A stretch of 64,000 bases of DNA from assembly GCA_003255065.1 (NCBI GenBank), contig QAOA01002682.1, positions 16,787 to 80,786 of the forward strand, written 5' to 3'. Positions 35,210-45,894 of this stretch are shown here, in pieces. Every line of letters begins with the position of its first letter. Position 1 is the stretch's first letter. The translations under genes and the position numbers were made by a program. This DNA is from Cercis canadensis. Lineage: Eukaryota > Streptophyta > Magnoliopsida > Fabales > Fabaceae. Under the pieces are notes generated by a model. It was not told the origin of the DNA and made no database searches. It was given only the letters and a program-made list of their open reading frames with translations.

Positions 35210-36364
35210 GGGCCTGCATGGATGAAGGAAAAGAAAAGAAAGTGTTGAGCAGTTTCAGAAGCCATTTTGTAATTGTATTGATATAAAATGTAGAGCCTCA
35301 AATGATTTTTGACCTCAACCTAGAATAGAAAAATTCTGAATTATCATGTTTTTGTCATTCTCCTTTTCCCTGCCGATACTAGATGCACAATGCTGAAAAG
35401 GTTTTATTCCTACTTTTTGTCCATCTCCAGATGTGGCAGTGTCATACTTTTGCTTTTCTTTGTATATCTATTCAATTTTGTAATATTTGGAGTCTTGCAG
35501 TGGTCCATTCATTGTTTCTAGCACTAGAAACTCAAACTATGCTTGATGAACGAAGCTCATACTAATGGATTGTGGCAACTGATGAATAATTCAATGATAT
35601 AAAAACTTTCAGCAACAGTTTGGCTATTGGTTTTAGTGTTGGTCTATGCCTAATTTAGGGATGGCAAAATGCCCTGGTCGAGTGGCAAACTAGATATATG
35701 GAATTAAGAGAAGCTATTTTTAGTAAGAACTTCAAATTGCAAAATACAGAACCCTTTCTTAATTGATCAAGTGGTGCCCAGGTCAATTTTTCAATGAGTG
35801 ATTGGGAGAGAATAAAAATGTCTCCATCTCTAGAAACAAAGTGGATGTCAAAGTAGTGATAGAAACCTGTATACACTGAAAAAAGAGTTTGTGGAAACAA
35901 TCATCACAATTTGATACATATGGTATAAACTTAAAAAGTCATCATTGAATGTTACTCTGGAGATCCAGAAATTTCAGCAATTAGCTTGTTCCCATGTACA
36001 AACCTTAACCTGTTCATTGTGGAAAAGGATAATTATAAATGGACCACAACATTGTTCAACAATTATATGGACAAAAGTTAGTAATGCGATCCAACAAAGA
36101 ATACAACTGGAAAAATCTCTAACAACACAAGAAAATAGGAACAAAATTGGAAACCAGTCAAACCACACAAGAAAATAGAAAAATCTGTGTTCTCCCCTTG
36201 TTTAGATAAGCAGCAAATGAAAGCCAGAATTTGTTTCTTTCATTTTTCTTTCCCTCTTCATATATAAATTCTCCTACCTAACTAGGAACTCAATACTCCT
36301 ATTCAATTCACCCTTTGGGTAAATTTATTGGGGTTGAGGGAGAGAAGTGAAAGGCAGAGAGGAA
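35210..36364. other. OTU 3' flank and duplicated upstream region of ankyrin copy 1
   Basis: The first few hundred bases are probably OTU 3' UTR. From about 35700 the sequence is homologous to 42405-42886 upstream of ankyrin copy 2. Shared strings include AATGAGTGATT(G/A)GGAGAGAA, ACATTGTTCAACA and CACAAGAAAATAGGAACAAA-like text. The duplication therefore includes the promoter region. Confidence 0.6.
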
Positions 36365-36801
36365 ATGATGATGGATGCTGGACCTGCAACTGAAGATGAT
36401 AGAATGTTCAGTGCTCTTTATGAGGCATTTATACAAGGGTGTGTATCTACTTTGAACAGATTGTGCAGAAAAACCTTCTAATTCTAACTAAACTTTCACT
36501 GACTACCATCAGTGAAACTCCCTTACACATAGCTTCTCTTGGACATGTTAATTTCACCAGAAGTCTTCTCCTTCATCAAGCCAAAGCTTGCTTCTGAGTT
36601 GAACTCCCTCAAATGCTCACCTCTCCACTTAGCTTCAACTGAGGGCCTTACTGAGATTGTCCAGTTGAAGGATATGGCAATCATGCTTAGTACCTGATCA
36701 AGATGGGAGAATTCCTCTTCATTATCTAGCAATGAGAGGACGAGCTGATGTTGTTAGAGAGCTGATTAGAGCCCGGCCTGAGTCATTCAAGGTGCTTGAT
36801 A

Positions 36802-36806
36802 AAGGT
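36802..36806. repeat. Target-site duplication AAGGT, left copy
   Basis: Five bases repeated at 41835-41839 on the other side of the copia element. This fixes both element boundaries. Confidence 0.9.
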
Positions 36807-36967
36807 TGTGAGAATAGTGGAAAAGGTTGTGAGACTAGCTTCTCACATCTATTATTTATACTAACTGTACAGCAATAACGAGCCTAATCATGGGCCTCAT
36901 TATAAGCTAATTACAAGCCTAAACATATGCTATAATAACTACAGTATTTACAGCTAATATTCTAACA
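36807..36967 (-). repeat. Copia 3' LTR
   Basis: 161 bp, TG...CA ends. On the element strand it follows the polypurine tract. It is unusually short for a plant copia LTR. Confidence 0.95.
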
Positions 36968-36974
36968 CTCCCCC

Positions 36975-39900
36975 TCAAGCTGGAGCATACATATTATATG
37001 TTCCAAGCTTGTTACAAATGTAGTTAACCCGAGGGCCTCCGAGAGACTTAGTGAATATGTCTGCTAGCTGGTCATTTGATCTAACAAAACTAGTAGCAAT
37101 ATCCCCTGAAAGTATTTTCTGTCTAACAAAGTGACAGTCAATCTTTATATGTTTGGTCCTTTCATGGAAGACTGGATTGGAGGCAATGTGGAGAGCTGCT
37201 TGGTTATCGCATATTTGTTTCATCTGTTGAATCTTCATGAATTTTAACTCCTGAAGTAACTGTTTCAGCCATATGAGCTCACAGGTTGCTTTAGCCATGG
37301 CTTGGTATTCTGCCTCAGCCGTGGATAGAGCAACAACTGATTGTTTCTTGCTCTTCCATGACACTAGATTGCCCCCAACAAATACACAATATCCAGTGGT
37401 TGAGCGTCTATCGTATGGACAGCCTGCCCAGTCAGCATCTGAATATCCAACCACCTGAGTATGTCCCCTACTTTCATACAATAGGCCTTTACCTGGTGCC
37501 TTCTTGATGTATTTTAAAATACGAACTACTGCATCCCAATGACTGTCACACGGAGCACTTAGAAATTGACTAAGTACACTCATAGGGAATGCAATATCAG
37601 GACGTGTCACTGTAAGGTAGTTGAGTTTCCCAACAAGTCTCCGATATCTACTGGGATCTGATAAGGGCTCCCCCTGATCAGGTAGGAGCTTGACATTTGG
37701 ATCCATTGGAGTCTCCACAGGTTTGCAGTTTGACATACCTGTTTCTTTCAATATATCCAAGGCATATTTTCGCTGTGAGATGGTAACACCCTTTCGAGAT
37801 TGAGCAACTTCTATTCCCAGAAAATACTTGAGTGTGCCCAAATCTTTTGTTTGAAAGTGCTAGAATAGATGTTGCTTGAGTTTTTGTATGCCTTCTTGAT
37901 CATTCCCTGTAATCACAATGTCATTCACATAGACAATCAAGTACATGCATCGGTTAGGGGATAAATGAAAGTAAAAGACTGAATGATCAGCCTCACTCCG
38001 AGTCATACCAAACTGTAGGACAACTGAACTAAATCTCCCAAACCAAGCCCGTGGAGATTGTTTAAGTCCATAGAGAGATCGGCGAAGTCGACACACCAAT
38101 CTAGACTCCCCCTGAGCAACAAATCCAGGAGGTTGCTCCATATAAACTTCCTCTTGCAATTCGCCATGTAGAAAGACATTTTTAATATCCAATTGATAAA
38201 GGGGCCAGTGGTGAATGACAGCCAGAGAGAGAAAGAGGCGAACATATGTCATCTTGGCAACTGGAGAGAAGGTATCACCATAATCAAGTCCTTAGATCTG
38301 GGTGTATCCCTTGGCAACCAACCGGGCTTTCAAACGATCTATTTGGCCATCAGGGCCAACTTTGACTGTATAAACCCAATGACAACCAACAGTGGATTTA
38401 CCACGTGGTAGAGGCACCAAATCCCAAGTGCTATTAGAGTCTAAAGCAGCCATCTCATCAATCATTGCCTTATGCCAGCCTGGGTCAGAAAGTGCTTCAC
38501 CTACATTTTTAGGAATAGAAACAGGAGACAAAGACGACACAAAAGCAGAATATTGTGGAGACAAACAGTGATAGCTTACAAAATTATAAATGGGATAAGG
38601 ATTGCGAGTAGAACGAATACCTTTGCGGTCAGCAATAGATCGGTCCAAGTCAGAGATCGGAACCTGAGAAGTGACTGGACCAAGAGATGAATCCAATGGG
38701 GCAGGAGCAGGGAGGTCATTGGTGGGAGGGTTGTCAACAGGCTCAAGGACGGGTGGCACGATGGGTGGGTGCTCAACAGGCCCAGTGACAGGTGGCACAA
38801 TGGTAGGGTCCTCAACAGGGTCAGGTCGAGGCCAACGATGGTAGGTGAGGAAAGGAGGTGCCGAGTCCTCTGTATGACCAGTGGAGTCATGGGACGAAAC
38901 AACCTGTGGAAGAGGACTAGTGCAAGAAATGGGGAGATCCTGAGTAACAGTAGAACAATTAGGATGCCCTAAAGAAGGAAAGAAATGGGTTGTCTCAAAG
39001 AAGGTGACATCTGGGGAAACAAGATATCGTTTGAGTTCAGGAGAGAAACAACGGTAACCTTTTTGCAAACGGAAATAACCCAAAAAGACACATTTGAGGG
39101 ATTTTGCATGTAACTTATCTTTACCTGGAGTGAGATCATGAACAAAACATGTGCAACCGAAGACACGAAGAGAAAGAGAGTAGAGTGGCTGATTGGGAAA
39201 CAAAAGAGAATGAGGCACCTGATTTTGTAAAACAGAGGATGACATGCGATTAATCAAATAACATGCAGTGATAACCGCATCTCCCCAAAAACGCAGCGGA
39301 ACATTATTATGAATGAGAAGAGTACATGCAGTCTCAATCAAGTGTCTATTTTTCCGCTCAGCCACCCCATTTTGTTGAGGAGTATGAGCACAAGAAGAGT
39401 GATGGAGAATGCCCTGAGAAGTCATAAAAGATTGAAATGGAGCAGAAAAATATTCTCGGGCATTATCACTCCGGAAGGTGCGAATGGTGATTCCAAATTG
39501 AGTTTTAATTTCTGAGCAAAAGGTTTGGAAAATAGAGAAAAGTTCTGAACGATTTTTCATTAAAAATAACCAAGTACATCGGGAAAAATCATCAACAAAG
39601 GTAACAAAGTATTGAAAACCTAAAGTTGAGTTGACACGACTAGGACCCCATACATCAGAATGAACCAGTGAAAAAGGAGACTCGACTTGTTTATTGACAC
39701 GACTAGGAAAAGAACTACGAACATGTTTGCCTAACTGACAAGACTCACATTCTAAAGAAGAGACACTAGAGAGACTCGGCACCATCTTCTGTAGTTTCTG
39801 TAAGCTAGGATGTCCCAAACGGCGATGAAAAAGTTCAGGAGAATCAGCAGCAATACAAGCCACAGGAGATGGTGGTGGGGCGAGGTAGTATAGCCCACGG

Positions 39901-41216
39901 GACTCATGTCCGACTCCAATCATCCTCCCAGTGTTCCGCTCCTGTACAATAACCGAATGAGCAACAAAGGTAACAGAATAAGGGAGGGTTTGAGTTAATT
40001 TGCTAACAGAAATCAAATTAAATGGACACCCAGGTACAAAGAGAACAGAATTTAAAGATAGGGAGGGCAAGGGTGTGGCCTGACCAATGCCTCTGACTAT
40101 AGTGTGTGATCCATCAGCTAAGGTAACAGTGGATAATGAATTAGAATAAGTGATATGAGAAAATAAATTCTTGTTACCAGACAAGTGATCAGAAGCACCA
40201 GAATCAAGAACCCAAGGTCCAAGAGAGGAGGACTGAGAGATGCATGCAATAGGATTACCAGGCTGAGCAATAGAGGCAATGGAGGTGGACCGCTGGTTGT
40301 CTTGGAATCTGAGGAACTCATTGTAATCAGCAGCAGAGACGGATACAGTTCCAGATGGAGTGCCAGAGGAGGAACCATACTGTGCAACATTAGCAACCTT
40401 AGAAGGTCGACCATGAAGGAGAAAACAGCGATCCACTGTATGGCCAATTTTATTGCAGTGAGTACATCGGGGGCGATCTCTATTTCGAGCTCGCTGATCA
40501 CCACGGCCGCCCTTACCATCCTCTCGATGGTTCACTTGAGAGGCTAGAATAGTAGAATCAGCTGAGGTAGTCGAAACAGAGGTACCTGTAGGTGCTGAAA
40601 TACGGATCAACTGCTCAAATATCGTGTCCATAGTAGGAACCCCAGGGTTGGCCAGAATTTGATTACGGACTGAATCCAATTCAGAAGGCAAACCAGCAAG
40701 TGCAAGGACCATAAAGAATTTGCCACGATGTGCCTCTTGTTGAGCGACATCAGTTGAGAATGGCATCATCTCATTAAATTCCTGTTGAAGAGTCTCGATC
40801 TGCCCCAGATAAGTTTGCATATCCAGATCCTGTTTCTTAAGAGTTTTCATCTGAGAGACAACATTATACAAACAATTTATATCGTTTGAGTAGAGTTTCT
40901 TGGCCTTCTGCCAAATCTCATAACAGGTACGATAAGGTCGATATTGGCCACCAAGAACCCGATCAATAGATTGCCAAAGAACATTATAAAGATAAGCATC
41001 TGCCTGCTTCCACTTAGGCTGATCTTTTTTAGGGATGTCTTTAATTTGTTTGATTAAGTGTTCCTCATGGCCCTGACCTAAAAACCACAACTCCACAGAG
41101 GTTGACCAAGTCATATAGTTGCCAGAACCAGTTAATTTCTCAGCACAGATAGTTGGAGTAGAAGAAAAAGTAAGGAATTAGTGGTGAACAGAAGTTTCCT
41201 TGGCTGAAGAGGCCAT
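36975..41216 (-). pseudogene. Copia gag-pol, one frame with three stops
   Basis: A single frame of 1414 codons runs from ATG 41216 to 36975 with no frameshift. It is interrupted only by TAA at 41178-41180 (codon 13), TAA at 38292-38294 and TAG at 37860-37862. Domains in order are: gag with a CCHC knuckle (CTHCNKIGHTVDRC); aspartic protease (WVLDSGASDH); integrase with GAG-pre-integrase and the D, D, E residues (HSDVWGP, DNAREY, GVAERKNRH); reverse transcriptase (LARLVAKGYTQ region to SLYGLKQSPRAW); and RNase H (YSDADWAG, CDNQAALHIA, ERTKHIKIDCHFVR). In the RT active site the usual YVDD reads YVND (Asn codon at 37923-37925), which removes a catalytic Asp. Stops and this change mean it cannot act alone; it could move only with help in trans. 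Confidence 0.93.
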
Positions 41217-41673
41217 TTGGATGTTACTAACCGTTAACAAAGAGGAGCAGAACTTTTATGATGCTGTATAGGTCAGAAAACACCAAAGTAAGGGCAGGAA
41301 CAGGTTGGAAATACGTCGGAGGACAGATCTGGAAAGTTTCACGGCGATCGGAGCAGACACGCGCCTCCACGAGCGGAAGAAACTGGCGGCGCGTGGGTTT
41401 CACGCGCAGAGAGTGGAGTGGCACGTGTGGGCGCGTGCGGCGGCGGCTGACGGCGGGTCTCCGGGGAATGGCCGGTCGGGGGGTGCTGAGGTTGACTGCG
41501 GGGTCAGAATTGGGATTATTGAGTCCTAGGGTGACTGGATAGAGACATAGCCACTAAACCCTAGTTTTAGAACACTGCTGGAGTATGAACACAGTAGGGA
41601 GAGGAAAAACGCCGCTGGAAAAATTCACAGCGAGAATGGGGAGGTTTTTCTCACTAAAATTGCTCTGATACCA
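41217..41673 (-). other. Copia 5' untranslated leader with tRNA-Met primer site
   Basis: On the element strand the leader begins with TGGTATCAGAGCAATTTTAG and is locally GC-rich (about 41340-41500). GC-rich plus-strand frames here are antisense artefacts. No separate gene is claimed. Confidence 0.8.
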
Positions 41674-41834
41674 TGTGAGAATAGTGGAAAAGGTTGTGAG
41701 ACTAGCTTCTCACATCTATTATTTATACTAACTGTACAGCAATAACGGGCCTAATCATGGGCCTAATTATAAGCTAATTACAAGCCTAAACATATGCTAT
41801 AATAACTACAGTATTTACAGCTAATATTCTAACA
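41674..41834 (-). repeat. Copia 5' LTR
   Basis: 161 bp. It matches the left LTR except for two substitutions (CGGGCC versus CGAGCC; CCTAAT versus CCTCAT). TSD AAGGT follows at 41835-41839. Confidence 0.95.
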
Positions 41835-43467
41835 AAGGTGAAACAGTTTTGCACTTTTGTGTTAAATATAACCAAATGCAGACACTCAAAATGTTGGTGG
41901 AAGTAGTTGATGACAAGAATGAGATCCTTAATTCAAGAGATTGTAATACCGGCAATACAATCCTTCACTTAGCTGTGATGCTGAAGCAAACTGAGGTAAA
42001 GATTTTTCTTATTGGCAATCTTTATCATGTATTTTGTTAGATATAAAATCATTCTTAGGCCTTCACCTAATAGCTCAAACTTTTGGGTGAAATGGTTCCT
42101 CAACATATTTCAAAATCTACCATGCAGAATAGTTTGTGGAATGATTTTGTACAAATTAAGGATGTGTACATAGCATTACTGTTAGTAGAAAAGTCTTCTT
42201 TCATTGTACAGATGATTGTACATACATTGTGTATATAGCATTACTCTAAGCAGAGAAGCCTTCTTTCATTGTACAGAACATAAGGTACCTGCTTGCACTA
42301 GCTGGAATCAGGACTGAAGCAAATGCAGAGAACAAGATGGGTTTTACAGCTTTGAATGTCTTGGAGCACAGCCCAAGTGACTTCAGAAGTTTTGAAGTTG
42401 GATGGTTGTTAAGGAAAATATTTAATAAGCACTTGCAATTGCGAATAGTTGAACCCCTTCTTAATCAATCCAGTAGGGCTCAGGTCAACTTTTAAATGAG
42501 TGATTAGGAGAGAACAAAAATGTCTATATGCAGCCCCCAGCAATTTCAGCAACTGACTCGTTCTTCCCATGTAGATCCTTTTCCTCTTATTGCTTTTGTG
42601 GGGCTGCATTGTGGAAAAGGAGAATTATAAACAACAACATTGTTCAACAGTTACATGGACAAAAGTTAGTAATGCGATTCAGCAAAGAATACAATTAGAA
42701 AATATCTCCAACAAGACAAGAAAATAGGGACAAATTTGAAATTTTCCATCTGTGTTATCCCATTTCATTTCTCTTCCCATCTTCCTCTATAAATTCTCCT
42801 ACTGAAGAACCCAATACCCCTATCTATTGACCCTTTGGTGGTAAATTTATTGAGGTTGAAGAAAGGAAGTGAAAGGCAGAGTGGAAATGATGATGGATGC
42901 TAGACCTGCAACTGAAGATGACACAATGGTCAGTGCTCTTTATGAGGCATCTATACGAGGGTGTGTATCTACTTTGAACAGATTGATGCAGAAAGACTCT
43001 CTAATTCTAACTAAACTTTCACTGACACTCCTTTACACATACCAGCTTCTCTTGGACATGTTAATTTCACCAAAACTCTTCTTCATAAGCCAAAGCTTGC
43101 TTCTGAGTTGAACTCCCTCAGACACTCACCTCTCCACTTAGCTTCAGCTGAGGGCCACATTGAGACTATTCAGGAGCTGTTGCAAGCATATGGTGATGCA
43201 TGCTTAGTGCCTGATCAAGATGGAAGAATTCCTCTCCATTATGCAGCGATGAGAGGATGAGATGATGTTGTAAGAGCTGATTAAAGCCCGACTTGACATT
43301 GAAGGTGTTTGATAGAGGGTGAAACAGTTCTGCACATGTGTATTAAATATAACCAATTGGAGACGCTCAAAGTGTTGGTGGAATTTATTGGTGACAAGAA
43401 TGAGACCCTCAATTCAAGAGATTGTAATACCAGGAATACAAGCCTTAACCTAGCTGTAATGTTGAAG

Positions 43468-43472
43468 CAAAC
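43468..43472. repeat. Target-site duplication CAAAC, left copy
   Basis: Repeated at 50684-50688 after the right LTR. Together they fix the ends of the gypsy element. Confidence 0.88.
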
Positions 43473-43852
43473 TGTTACGTGTAAATATCTAGACAAACAC
43501 AGAACAATGATAATAGAATAAGTCACCGGTAGTGTATAGCACTCAACACCTCTTCCACTGCAGGGTAGTGACAATACAACCTTAGAACTCCAAAGAGAGT
43601 AGACTCTCACTCTCAATTCCTAATCACAAGACAAAATAACTGAATACCCTCTCTCATTCTGCCTCCCTCCTAAAATACCCCATGCACTCACACCACACTG
43701 ACTATAACTAGTTTCCCCCCTTTTCCGGATCACACTTCTTCTTCCTCCTCTCATAAACTCTCAATCCCTTACTGTTGTTTGGATTTGTCACAAGCATAGA
43801 AGGTCCATCTTGTTCAGGCCCAACAACAGTTTCTAATTCTTTTGGGCTAACA
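43473..43852 (-). repeat. Chromovirus 3' LTR
   Basis: 380 bp, TG...CA ends, adjacent to the purine tract on its inner side. Confidence 0.93.
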
Positions 43853-44290
43853 ATACTTCCCCCTGAATAAACAGCCTTGTCCTTAAGGCTGAACTCTGTA
43901 AATTGGCCGCGAATGATCTGAATGTCTTCCTAAGTTGCATCTGCACCCGACTGTCCCAACCATTTTATGCGAACTTGAGGAATTTTCTTCTTGTTCCTAG
44001 TAATGGTTCGGTATTGCAATGCTTCCTCTGGTGTGACAGCTGCAGTTTCAAAGTCAAAGTTGGCTGGGATTGTGGAATGTACTGGTTGATTTACAACAGC
44101 CTTTTTTAGCAGGGAGACATGGAATATAGGATGTATCCTAGCTGTCTCTGGCAGCTGAAGTTTATAAGCCACCTTGCTAACTTTGGACAGAATTTTAAAT
44201 GGGCCATAGTAACGAGCAGCTAGCTTTGGGCAAACTGTTCTAGCCACTGAAACTTGTCGATGTGGCTTCAACTTCAAATAAACCCAGTCT
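43853..44290 (-). pseudogene. Chromovirus integrase C-terminus and chromodomain
   Basis: The frame continues from the integrase across the nested LTR ([34 protein letters not shown]) into a chromodomain-like tail ([32 protein letters not shown]). The Trp usual in the next position (TWED) is a TAG at about 43930. Such chromodomains steer chromovirus integration toward marked chromatin. Confidence 0.8.
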
Positions 44291-44293
44291 CCA

Positions 44294-45894
44294 CTAGATG
44301 CACTGTTAGCCTAGAACAAAGACCAGAGTAATTGGTACCTTTTCTGTGATGGGACTTTTTCCGGCAAGTGTACCGGGTCACACAAGTAATATAGTAGTGA
44401 GTAGAGTATCGTTCCCACGAGGATTAAGGCTAACAACTACCAATTTCACCAATAAAGATTCTATTCGGAAAGATAAATGGTTTGGATTGAAGACAGCCCT
44501 GGAATGAGCAGCTGCAATTAACTAAGTAACAAACTAAGTAACAAAACTCTAACAATATCGTAACAATCTTTAAGAAACAATCTAAATGTGAAATTGATAA
44601 TAAAAATGAGAAAGGTTAGGGGTTGATTTCATTCACTTGCAAATTCGATTCCCTCATAGACAAGGTAATCTCAGAAACAATACTGGACTACTTATTTCAG
44701 TTACAATTCCTTTGTTGTTGGTTCATTTCCTTAAAGTGATTGAACCCAATTCCTTGGTGAAACAATCCTCCCTATACCAATTACTTGTCCAATTCCTTGA
44801 CACAACTAATTAATCTAGGTGATTTGGTTCTAGGAAATTAATCTGATACCACCTAAACGAAGTTATCTATTCCTAGATTAACTCAATTTAGGACAGAATT
44901 TACAGAGCACATTCGGATCTTACTATTCCTAGTATTGAAACGAATCTCTTAACCATTCAAATGGTAGCTAAGCATTTAAATGTATTAATAACAGTAAATT
45001 CCATTCAACAAAAGGAGTTGTACTAAAACAAGTTTATTCAATCTTGAAACTTCATTACAATTGAATTACATCAAACTCCCAACAATAAGAATTTAGCTAC
45101 TCATACTTAAATTCAATGAAAGCAAATAAGTAAGGTTTAACATGAGATGAAAAGAAGAAGAAGAAGAAGAAGAAGAAGAAACTCTATGACGATCCAATCG
45201 CAATTGCTCCCCTTCCTCCTCTCGTTCTTCTGCTCCCTTTCTTCCCAAGTATGGCCTCCTCTGACACATGTATCAGATTTCCTTTTATACTTGTGCAGAA
45301 TTAGGTCATTTGGTCAAAAATAGCTCGAACACGGCTCTGACACGGCCGTGTTCCTTTCTGGTCCTGGGCGTGTCACTTATGATGCATTTCTGGTCATTGA
45401 ACACGGGCTATGACACGGCCGTGTTCATTTTCTGGTCCTGGCCGTGTGTGCTTTCTTTGTAGCCTCTGCCTGTTCAACAAGGCCTATCACACGGCCGTGT
45501 TCTTCTCTTTCCTTAACTGTGTTTGCCCTTAGACTAAGTCTTTGTTCCTTGGACATTCTGCTTGATCAACACGGCCTTGGACACGGTCGTGTCTGTTCCT
45601 GTCTGAGGCCGTGTTTGTCCATAAGCTTGAGCTGTAGCCTCTGGATGTTAGACACGGGGTACACACGGCCGTGTTACTTCCCGTGTCTACCTAAAAACTT
45701 GGTGTATGGCTGCTTTCCTTGCCATTTTCTCCATGGATTGCTTCCAGATTCTTCTCATTTCCTGATTACCCATCTTGGTACCTGTCAAAGCCAATTTATG
45801 GATTAAACACCATGTTTAGAGAGGATTTGCTCTCAATGCAGGTAAAAATTCAGTATTAAAGCATGAATTTTATAGTCCTAAAAGACAAGTATCA
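44294..45894 (-). mobile_element. Gypsy (Athila-type) LTR nested in the chromovirus
   Basis: On the minus strand the block starts TGATACTTGTCTTTTAGG (45894) and ends TTGCCGGAAAAAGTCCCATC followed by ACA (44345), about 1550 bp. It has long homology with the LTR before the Athila-type gag at 59787-61196 (shared text around GGAATAGATAACTT and GGGAGGATTGTTTC). A further 50 bp (44294-44344) is unmatched filler. The host sequence GGCTTCAACTT...CCCAGTCTCC is present on both sides (about 44263-44293 and 45895-45925) with a few differences, so the insertion carries an imperfect duplication of about 28-31 bp rather than a clean 5-bp one. It holds repeated ACACGGCCGTGT motifs (about 45325-45680) and an AAG run at 45151-45180. 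Confidence 0.75.
45325..45680. repeat. Repeated palindrome ACACGGCCGTGT inside the LTR
   Basis: The 12-bp perfect palindrome ACACGGCCGTGT, or a one- or two-base variant, occurs about six times (for example near 45340, 45411, 45490, 45575-45592 and 45663). The surrounding LTR is AT-richer, so the motif stands out. Confidence 0.9.

Larger units (their letters stand above)
36807..41834 (-). mobile_element. Ty1/copia LTR retrotransposon, complete, 5028 bp
   Basis: Two 161-bp LTRs (36807-36967 and 41674-41834) bound the element. They start TGTGAGAATAG, end ATTCTAACA, and differ at only two positions by eye. Next to the 5' LTR on the element strand is the primer site TGGTATCAGAGC, complementary to initiator tRNA-Met. 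Next to the 3' LTR is the polypurine tract TTGAGGGGGAG. AAGGT target duplications flank it. The element is in reverse orientation within ankyrin copy 1. The near-identical LTRs point to a recent insertion, while the coding frame already carries stops. Confidence 0.96.
36365..42405 (+). pseudogene. Ankyrin-repeat (ANK-PGG type) gene copy 1, disrupted
   Basis: The frame starts at ATG 36365 (MMMDAGPATEDDRMFSALYE) and encodes ankyrin repeats (SETPLHIASLGHVNF, then DGRIPLHYLAMRGRADVVRE in shifted frames). A 1-2 nt loss near 36465 and other indels break the frame early. At 36807 a full copia element interrupts the exon. Coding resumes at 41835 (GETVLHFCVKYNQMQTLKML, TGNTILHLAVMLKQTE) and ends at a normal GT donor at 41996. 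Exon 2 begins about 42277 (NIRYLLALAGIRTEANAENK) and loses homology by 42405, where the next tandem unit starts, so the PGG membrane domain seen in copy 2 is absent. Relatives are plant membrane-bound ankyrin proteins, often linked to defence or stress. Not functional as it stands. Confidence 0.8.

Noticed and set aside
41258-41542. GC-rich plus-strand frames near the copia 5' LTR
   Set aside because: They lie antisense in the untranslated leader of the copia element and match no domain.
45268-45806. Cys/Ser/Leu-rich frames in the nested LTR
   Set aside because: They read through the palindrome-bearing LTR; the repeated residues come from the DNA motif, not from protein selection.
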